From positions 1,612,001 through 1,676,000 of the forward strand of contig NC_079242.1 in assembly GCF_028009165.1 (NCBI RefSeq): 64,000 nt of DNA, written 5' to 3'. The notes beneath the pieces are model-generated. The model was not told the DNA's origin, searched no databases, and was given only the letters and a program-made list of their open reading frames with translations. The DNA is from Akanthomyces muscarius. Lineage: Eukaryota; Ascomycota; Sordariomycetes; Hypocreales; Cordycipitaceae. This document shows, one piece after another, positions 56,177-64,000 of the stretch; the first letter of the stretch is position 1; every line of letters begins with the position of its first letter. The translations under genes and the position numbers were made by a program.

Positions 56177-57883
56177 GCCTGCGTATGTTCTTTGTCTTGG
56201 AAAAGCAAACCATCCATCCTTGTGCCACGTACACTTTTTACCTGGCTGTCCGCCATACTTCACATGCATCCGGCCCAATGCACCTCGACGTGGGGCTCGG
56301 CCGTGATATGTATACCTACCCCAGAGTACTCGGTACTAACGCGAACTCCAAACATGTCCCAGCACATAAACAACACGCCGCTTGAGTAGAAATAATTGCC
56401 TATACGGGCTAAATCACGATGGCTTCGCTTCCAGTAAGAGGCTCCTGGCCGTCGTTTCCGCAAAGTTCTTGTCGAAAAGATATAGCGGTTGTTAGACATG
56501 TAATCCAGTCAACAAGCCTCAACAGAGAATTCTTAAGCACTGAGCGACTTTATTACAGCTTCCGTCGTCCATTCCAAGCACACGGGCCAATTTTGAATGC
56601 CTGCAGTTAGAACAAACGGCTCTGTGTCCATTTGCTAGCGAAATCGCCATACGATAGGTTGTTGAAGCGTCCTATTCAATTGCGCTTATGGACTGCTTCG
56701 GCATATTATTCAAATTGAATATTGCCACATGCGAATGACCGATGAAGTAGTCGGACAAGACTTGACTGCAGTCTGCATTAGCTTCCCGTTGGTTGTGGGA
56801 GCTGTGCAGGGTGCGGCGCCAAGTTCCTTTTCATTTTAAGTTTGCGCTGATGGAAACCGACTGTCTGTGCATGTCGATGAGCTCAGACGAGCTTTTAGCA
56901 TCTACAATTTGGTTGCCTTTCCTATTCTTTTTATGCAATGCTGGCTGGGAAAGGCGGCCAGCCCTTGAGGTAGTATCATCAGCTTCAAGGCAGGTCAGGG
57001 CTTTCTTGATAAACCGGGCTTTCCATAGCTCATAAGCATGCGTAGACGCAGCCAAGAATCTACACGATACACTCAGCTTGGAAGTCAGCCATTTCAAGCT
57101 GCTCCAGTAGTAGCATCAGCACCCATCGGGTAGCCCAGGGCTCCTGCAAAAAGGCGGGCGTCGGTGCCGTTTCTTGTCGAAACGGTTGCCTGGCAGTTTG
57201 ACTCCGAGGTAGTGCGTGGGAATGGAATCTGACGGTATTGAGTCACTGATTTTGGAATCACTTGTGGCGTTGCGTGCCAAAAGGGGCTTTGGCGGCATGC
57301 CGGATGGCATTGTGTAGTCCTGTTCGGGTAAGGCCGAGGTAGATTGTGGTAGACGAAAGTTGCCTGTGAGTCAGAGTGGCACAAGATGGAAAGAATCAAG
57401 TTGCCTCTTTGTTGACTACCAGGCTAAGCAAAAGAATAAATGGCCAGTCACGGTTTCAATGACTACATGAGGCACAAGAGGCGAGTCACTACGCTGATGT
57501 GTGTGGTGTGTAGAAAGTTTTTTGGTGGGCAGCTATCGCTTTCGCCACCAGTGGTGGTCGCAGTTGGCAGGCAGGCAGGTACTCGATATCGGGAGCACAG
57601 CCCACAACGGCGTAGGTACCGCTGTACCAGCACGGGTGCCACCCACTCGAGTCACAGTGCCTGCAGCACCAAGAACCAGCTTTCCCGGGTCCCCGGGGCC
57701 GTAATCGAGCCTTTCCCATGGTAAGAGTGGGCTGAACATGAAAGAAAAATTCATACAGCCCATCACAGGCCTGTATCACGGCTCTGCCACAGGACGCAGT
57801 ACCTCGCCTTTTGCTGGCCCAACGCGCTAGCCAGAGGGTACCCTAAACCTCAGCCCCCCACTCCCGCCACACGCGCCACATTG

Positions 57884-57888
57884 ATTGG
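57884..57888 (-). promoter_or_regulatory. CCAAT box in the eIF4A promoter
   Basis: ATTGG on the plus strand (CCAAT on the minus strand) lies about 335 nt upstream of the eIF4A ATG, followed by pyrimidine-rich sequence. It is a candidate HAP-complex site by sequence only. Confidence 0.35.
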
Positions 57889-58222
57889 CCACGCACCGGT
57901 GGGCGGGAAGAAAAAAAAATACAAGTCGAGCAAACCGCCCCTCAGGCGAACGGCTTTTTTTTTCTTCTCTCTTCAACCCTCTGCAAACCATCAACCACCA
58001 GGTATAATACGCTTTTTTTCCTAGATTCTGTAGGACTCTCGTAGATTTCGAGAGCATTAGAATCTATTCGACCGTTTTCTGTTCTTTCTTCACCGACTTC
58101 GCCGGCCGCAGTCTTCCTCCGTGGAAAGCCTGCGATTTTTTCCCACCGCAAACACCCCGCGAACTTTACATTCTAGGTCGAGCTGCGCTTGATCTAGATT
58201 TTTTTTACCCCAAACCGCAATC

Positions 58223-59795
58223 ATGGCTACCGACAAGGGACTCGAGGATGTTCCCGAGGGTGAGTGAATCCCTGATACTCGTCGAGAGTGCGAACCAGTC
58301 GCATCGCTCGCAAATCGTCGCGGGGCGGGAAAATTGCTTGGGGCAGGGGGGCTACGCTGCCAGCCAGCGCCGGGCCCACTGCAATATTTTCCCCCTCCAT
58401 GGCATTTGTGTGTGCGCGATAGCGTTGGTGCTGCGCTTCTCAACGACAGGCCTCGCTGCCAAAAGCAAAATTCACAACATCGCTAACATGATTTCATCTC
58501 GCCAGGACACATCGAGTCCAACTACGATGAGACTGTTGACTCTTTCGATGACATGAACCTCAAGTCTGAGCTTCTCCGTGGTAGTAAGTCTGCCCCCGCC
58601 AACTTGTGCGCACCGCGCATCCAGTTGCCAGCAGTGTCCTGACCAGTTGCCTTCTCTGCAGTCTACGCCTACGGTTTTGAGCGTCCCTCTGCTATCCAGA
58701 TGCGCGCTATCATGCCCGTCATCAAGGGCCACGATGTCATTGCCCAGGCCCAGTCTGGTACTGGCAAGACGGCTACCTTCTCCATCTCCACCCTTCAGAA
58801 GATCGACCCTGCTGTCAAGCAGTGCCAGGCTCTCATCCTTGCTCCCACCCGTGAGCTGGCCCAGCAGATCCAGAAGGTCGTCGTCGCCATTGGTGACTTC
58901 ATGAACATTGAGTGCCACGCCTGCATTGGTGGTACCTCTGTCCGTGACGACATGAAGGCCCTCCAGGACGGCCCCCAGGTCGTCGTCGGTACCCCCGGCC
59001 GTGTCCACGACATGATCCAGCGTCGCTTCCTCAAGACCGACTCCATGAAGATGTTCGTTCTCGACGAGGCCGATGAGATGCTTTCTGTATGTTGAGATAA
59101 CGCCTCGCAACCAAAAATAAATTCCACTAACATCTCCTCAGCGCGGTTTCACCGACCAGATCTACGACATCTTCCAGCTCCTTCCCCAGTCCACCCAGGT
59201 TGTCCTGCTCTCTGCTACCATGCCCCAGGACGTTCTCGAGGTCACCACTCGCTTCATGCGCGACCCCGTCCGTATCCTGGTCAAGAAGGACGAACTCACC
59301 CTGGAGGGTATCAAGCAGTTCTACATTGCTGTTGAGAAGGAGGAGTGGAAGCTCGACACCCTCTCTGACCTGTACGAGACTGTCACCATCACCCAGGCCG
59401 TCATCTTCTGCAACACCCGCAGAAAGGTCGACTGGCTCACCGACAAGCTCACTGCCCGTGACTTCACCGTCTCCGCCATGCACGGTGACATGGACCAGGC
59501 TCAGCGTGACCTGATCATGAAGGAGTTCCGTTCCGGCTCCTCCCGTGTCCTGATCGCCACTGACCTTCTGGCCCGTGGTATCGATGTCCAGCAGGTCTCC
59601 CTCGTCATCAACTACGACCTTCCCGCCAACCGCGAGAACTACATCCACCGCATCGGTCGTGGTGGTCGTTTCGGTCGTAAGGGTGTCTCCATCAACTTCG
59701 TCACCGCTGAGGACGTCCGTATGATGCGTGAGATTGAGCAGTTCTACAGCACTCAGATCGAGGAGATGCCCATGAACGTTGCCGACCTCATCTAA
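58223..59795 (+). CDS. TIF1: ATP-dependent RNA helicase eIF4A, 397 aa
   Basis: eIF4A unwinds mRNA leaders as part of eIF4F during cap-dependent translation initiation. Exons are 58223-58259, 58506-58583, 58662-59086 and 59142-59795. All DEAD-box motifs are present in order: the Q motif [17 protein letters not shown] (Walker A), [23 protein letters not shown], the ARGIDVQQ block and [10 protein letters not shown]. The 397-aa length matches the family exactly. Codon choice is strongly biased to C-ending and a few T-ending codons, unlike most neighbours, consistent with high expression. The first intron (58260-58505) is 246 nt, far longer than any other here. The ATG sits in an AATC context after a pyrimidine-rich leader. 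Confidence 0.98.
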
Positions 59796-60812
59796 GCACC
59801 TCCCCCGTCATTCCGGCCCTCTCTCCTGCGGGTTACCCCCTTTGACTGAAAGACGCCAAAGGCGCGGAGCAGGGGGCTTACAACAATACCGCCTTGTTTT
59901 TTCCTCCTCTGGGGCCGCATTACTTTTTTTGTCCTATTCTCCGTTTTCCTCTTCTTAACATGAAATCTCCCCGCGGCCCCATTTTACGAAACCCACAACG
60001 TCTTTATTTTATGAACGCGCGGCGATTTTACTACACCTGTCCTACCAATCAAAACTACCACCACTTTTTTGCATGCGGAGGACAAACGATATAGAAGGGA
60101 AGAATGAGCATGGCAACGAAAGGAATTGGGCTTCGTTGGCGATAAAAATGAAAGTTTGAAGAACAAGGTCTCTGGCAGCTTCCTTGTTGGCACCTTAATT
60201 AGTTCAGAGGTGTGGGAGGGCTACCAAAAAGTTAATTGCAATGGCTGATTTCCTTTGTCTTACAAAAATTATTCTTTCAAAATAACCGCGCCCTCTTATC
60301 CGTGACTGCTTATAATGCCGTGTCAAGGCTGCGTAACGCAGCCGGCCTTCCCCGCGACAATTGCAATGCAACTAACCCGCAAAGGCTGTAGAGCATGAAA
60401 GACGTCGTACGTCCGTCCCATGATGCACTAATCACACGGCTCGTGTTGCAGAACACAGGCGCATTTTATTCACAATGGATTGTATTAAATGTACATGTGA
60501 GTACCTTGTCGTATAAGACGTGTAACGAGAGACAAGAAATATAAAGTGACATGATGATCCGGCATACAAGCTCTTGTCAGCAGCCAAGTCGTTGCGCATC
60601 CATCAGTCATCTGCTACCGAGGTTTCAGATCCAATTACATAAGAAAGAAAAGAGGGAGAAAAAAATCAACATGCAAAATTTGTCATGTTTGTGACACAAA
60701 AAAACGCCCGTACATGGTATAAAAGGCTCCCAACACATAGTCTGACTGTCCCTGCAGTTTTCCCAGATCCCAAGGCTTCAATTTTCGGTTCTCGTCACCA
60801 ACAGACAACGCT
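59796..60812. other. Convergent 3' region between eIF4A and the tetraspan gene
   Basis: This 1.02-kb gap holds both 3' UTRs. A short inverted repeat (GGCTGC-GTAAC-GCAGCC) sits at 60328-60344. No gene is supported. Confidence 0.6.
60328..60344. repeat. Short inverted repeat able to form a 6-bp hairpin
   Basis: GGCTGC and GCAGCC flank a 5-nt loop in the convergent intergenic region, about 530 nt past the eIF4A stop and 470 nt past the tetraspan stop. It could be an RNA hairpin near a 3' end, or coincidence. Confidence 0.5.
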
Positions 60813-62496
60813 TTAATTGTAGCGGAAGTTTGTCTGATCAGCCGGCGGACTCTTGACAGCCTGGTCGGCGTACGCTCCGGGGATGGGGACGGAGTCGTAG
60901 ACGGGCTCATCGGCCGCTTGGGGCGCGTGCTGCTGCTGCGACGCGGCGACGGCGGCGGCAAAGTCTGGCGCCGAGGGCGTGGCCGGCGTCGTGGACGTCG
61001 GCGTAAAGGCGCCCTGGCCGAGCTTGGGGGTGGCCGAGGGGGCCTTTGTGGGCGGGCGCTGCAGCTTGAAGCCGGGCGAGGGGGCGTTGAACTGGGACGC
61101 GGGGACGACGACATTGTTGCCGCCGGGGGTGAAGGGGCTGGCGGCCTCGGGGATGGCGCCCATGTTCTGGTAGGCGGCGGCGGGCGGGTGGCGCGGCGAC
61201 ATGGCGTAGCTGCTGAGGGCCGGGGACTTGGGGCCGTAGAAGTCGGGCGACTTGGGGCCGGCGGCGGCGAAGCCGGGCGTGTTGGGGGCGGACATGGAGC
61301 GCAGCTGGGCGAGGTAGAGGTCGGAGCGGGCGCGGTCGCGCATGTCCATGGACTTTGTGAGGCGGCGCTTGGTGTAGTAGCGGTAGAAGACGACCGAGTA
61401 GAGGGTGATGCAGATGACCTCGACGACAATCTCGATGATCATGCAGATGAGGCTCCAGTTCTGCAGGCGGCACACGAGCGCGTAGTCGACCTTGTCGTGG
61501 AAGACCTGCGCGCGCTGGTTGTCGACGCAGGACCACCCCCACATGTCCTTGTTGCCGGAGCTGTTCTTTGAGTTTTGGAAGAGCGCGGCGGTGACGACCC
61601 AGAGGATCATGCTGACGATGAACCAGCCGATGGCGAACATGGTGTAGTAGGTGCCGACCTTTTCGGCGCGGCGGTGGCCGCCGCGGCAGTAGGCGACGAA
61701 GACGAAGACGCAGGCGCCGAGGGAGACGCACGACATGGAGAGGACGAGCTTCTGCGGCCAGGACTTTGTGTTTTGCGCCCAGGACGGCATCTTGCTCTGG
61801 TTGGGCAGCGACTTGGTGCTGTTGAAGATGGCAAAGGACGACGAGATCATGGCGAGGATGATGAGGGAGCAGCTAAAGTTGACGCCGCGGAGGGCAAACT
61901 TGGCCATGCGGACGCGGGTTTTGATTTTCTAGAGGTCTTCGGTGTCAGCTTCTGGACGGTTCCTCTCCTTCATATACAGCTTTTTGGGGAGTGTAGACTT
62001 ACAAGATCGCGGGCCTGCTCCACGTCGGTCGACGCCTCGCGCTTCTCCAGCGCGTCCTCCTCGCGAAAGGTCGGGCTGAGGGGGTTGGAAAAGTTGCGGG
62101 CGGGCGTGCCGGGGATCTTCATGGCGCTCTTGAGGGGCGACTTGGGCGGCATGCTGGCCGAGGACTCGTCGGCGCCGTTGTTGTCGTTGATGTAGCCGAA
62201 GCCGACGGCCTGGATCTCGTGCTTCTCCGGGTCGGCAAAGGGCGAGCGGCCGCGGTTGCTCTCGTCGACGGGCGAGTGCACTGTCGTGGCCTCGGCGAAG
62301 CGTGGCGTGCGCGGAGGCTTGAGAGACGACGACTCGGAGTCTGTCGAGCTCGCCGTCGTGGACCGCGCCGGCGTGAGGTTGAGGGCGGCAGGGCGCCTCT
62401 TCTCGTCAGAGCCTACGGAGAGGACCGAGAGTTAGCAAAGGCGTCTTGCATGATGGAGCAGGTCAAGTTCAAGCCTGGCGGCTACTTACCGGTCAT
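60813..62496 (-). CDS. MARVEL-like four-span membrane protein, 510 aa
   Basis: Exons are 62490-62496, 62003-62412 and 60813-61928. The first coding exon is only 7 nt (ATGACCG); its GTAAGT donor and the CGTAG acceptor at 62413 keep the frame, giving MTGSDEKRRPAALNLTPARS. Residues 1-145 are disordered, with many Ser and Pro residues. Four hydrophobic spans follow near 153-174, 199-219, 232-256 and 297-321, in the MARVEL/tetraspan-like spacing, with two Cys (C273, C292) in the third loop and tail-proximal region. The C-terminal ~185 residues are cytosolic, rich in Pro, Ala and Ser-Pro (GPKSPDFYGPKSPALSSY). It is likely a plasma-membrane or cortical protein. No fungal family name is certain. Confidence 0.85.
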
Positions 62497-64000
62497 TGTG
62501 AATGTGTAAAGGGTTTTTTTGGGGGGGTTGAGATGTGTGCAATTTTGTTTGGAGTGCCTCCAGGATTTCCGTCTAAGTGGCGTGAGGCCCAAGATGGGAA
62601 AAGAAGACACGAGAAAAAAAAGCCAGGCGTAGGACACAGTCTTCTAGGCTCTGGTGTAATATGCAATGGAACAAGAAAAATGCAGGAATATGTTTCAACA
62701 CAAGCAGAAGATTTGCGAGAAGAAAGGGCACGAGAGAATACGGATGAGACCAGCTAATCGAGAGGAGAAGCCGGGAGGAGTGGGAGGGGGGCGGTCGAGT
62801 GGGAGCAGAGGCAGTTTTGAGGTTCGGCGGCAAGGGCCCAACTGCAGTATTATCCAGTGGAGGTTTCTGTGCCTCAGTAGAGCAGCACAGAAACAATGAC
62901 AGCTGCAGTGGCGGCAGCAGCAGGGAAAGAAGAGGCGGGCTGCAGAAACCCGCACACCGTGGTGGTGCTGCTGCTCGTCCTGATAGGACTGGATTTAGGC
63001 GCCCGGAGGAGAGGGGGTCGTGGCCACCACCGACCGACCACCTTTGGGGGGCCGCCTGGCTGTAAGAGGACAAGAGGGGAGGGGGAGAAAAGATGGAGAT
63101 GGTTTTGGGGGCGGCGGCTAGAGAAATCTGTGTGTCTAAATGCCGTGTACTATTTTCTCTCAAACGAGATGCTGCCATGCAGAGAGGAGCTCTGTCGAGT
63201 TGACGCCTTACACGAGCATGTGGTGCGATGCTCAGCCCTTCGTGTGAGAGGCGAGCAAGAAGCAGCACTTTTGATTGTTCTAGGAGATGCTGGTTTTTGT
63301 GGCAAAGGTCGACGTGTATGACTAGCTACGGGAGGGAAAAAGTGAGAGAAAACGCCGTCGAACAAGTCACCAGTGCTACCATGGACGATGGGCCAACCTC
63401 AGTGCCGTGTCCATAGGGTGCAGGGGAGGAGGAGGAAGAGGGTGTGGGCGGTGGGTGGTCTAGTCCGCCGTTCCGCTGATAATTCAATGGTCAGAGCTCC
63501 CCCGGCGCGTAGCAGAGCTGCAGATGCGAGTCCAAGAGTGGCTGGAACCTGTTAATCCTGCAGGCTGGCAAAAGAGGTCATGAAGAAGAATGGCCATGGA
63601 CCCTTGCCTTGCCAGATGTTGATATTAGGTGTGAGTGGCTCCTCCTCAAAATCCCACAGCGGGAGGGGAGGTCTGTCTGCCAGTCGCCGGGCTTAATAAT
63701 TACAGGGGGTTACAGCTGCCAAAAGCTCCCGGGGGGCATCAGCAACTTGGCATCTCTGGCCGCCATTGGCTGCACGCATCGCAGGCGCTGAGTGCATTTT
63801 CGCCGCTAGCGGGCCTGGGCTTGCAGCGATGGCTTGCCCTGTCCCACGCCAATCACAGCGCCCGGCCGGGGGGCTGCCCACCACGGGAGGCGGGGAGCGT
63901 GCATCTCGCGGGCGCCTACAGCGGTGCTACCATTCGTTGGCATTTGGGAGCGTTTCAAGCGGGAAAAAATGGTGCTGATCATCTCTTTCTTCAGCTCAAC
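62497..64000. other. Upstream region of the tetraspan gene; no gene supported
   Basis: The first ~500 nt, read on the minus strand, are C/T-rich and probably form the promoter and leader of the tetraspan gene. The rest has only short frames without a domain. The far end may be the promoter of a gene outside the window. Confidence 0.5.

Larger units (their letters stand above)
55170..58222. other. Divergent intergenic region between CCCH-Smr and eIF4A
   Basis: This 3.05-kb gap holds the two promoters. A T18 run lies at 56159-56176. Near eIF4A there is an ATTGG (inverted CCAAT) at 57884-57888 and strong pyrimidine tracts from ~57955 to the ATG, as expected for a highly expressed gene. An ATG-initiated frame of 154 codons (55619-56083, +) has no recognisable domain and is not called. 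Confidence 0.55.

Noticed and set aside
58260..58505. Possible intronic snoRNA in eIF4A
   Set aside because: No convincing C box with a matching D box, and no terminal stem.
60918..61571. Long frames in other phases over the tetraspan gene
   Set aside because: The GC-rich exon leaves several frames open; only the annotated one has membrane spans and valid splice junctions.

Overview
This is a nuclear window from a filamentous ascomycete, most likely a Sordariomycete and plausibly Hypocreales. The class call rests on protein-family recognition, not on a search. The genes carry many short spliceosomal introns (50-89 nt apart from one of 246 nt) with GTRNGY-type donors, CTAAC/CTGAC-like branch points and CAG/TAG acceptors. 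Intergenic spaces are long. I see no operons, plasmid or phage functions, CRISPR arrays, tRNA or rRNA genes, or intact transposons. I support 17 protein-coding genes, all apparently intact. For each I rebuilt the exons by joining open frames at consensus splice sites and checking that the reading frame stays continuous.

Layout. 0-5 kb: 3-ketodihydrosphingosine reductase (-) and NRDE2 (+), diverging from a 342-bp shared promoter. 6-9.4 kb: an atypical short-chain dehydrogenase (+) and a small basic, one-span, glycine-rich membrane protein (+). 10-13 kb: a 923-residue disordered Ser/Pro-rich protein (-). 13.1-19.1 kb: a 6-kb stretch with no supportable gene. 19-27 kb: the ribosome-biogenesis factor CGR1 (+), a coiled-coil membrane protein (+) and a PX/PXB lipid-transport protein related to yeast Lec1 (+). 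27.7-38 kb, all on the minus strand: eIF3m, an FHA-domain checkpoint kinase (Cds1/Chk2/PRD-4) and a putatively N-myristoylated BAR-PH-ArfGAP protein. 41-45.3 kb: a Munc13-like MUN/C2 protein (+). 46-55.2 kb, minus strand: a secreted GH92 alpha-mannosidase, an E2-F-box fusion protein and a CCCH zinc finger-Smr nuclease-domain protein. 58.2-59.8 kb: eIF4A (+). 60.8-62.5 kb: a four-span MARVEL-like protein (-).

Themes. Several genes concern membrane lipids and trafficking (KDSR, PX/PXB protein, ArfGAP, MUN protein, tetraspan protein). Others concern RNA, ribosomes and translation (NRDE2, CGR1, eIF3m, eIF4A, CCCH-Smr). They look like ordinary unclustered housekeeping genes. I see no secondary-metabolite cluster.

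The least conventional items are the polypeptide joining a ubiquitin-conjugating core with an intact catalytic-type Cys to an F-box, and its neighbour joining a CUE-like segment, two CCCH fingers and an Smr domain. Also notable are two GC-AG introns and two stop-free introns of length 3n, whose retention would insert residues into a checkpoint kinase and an ArfGAP.
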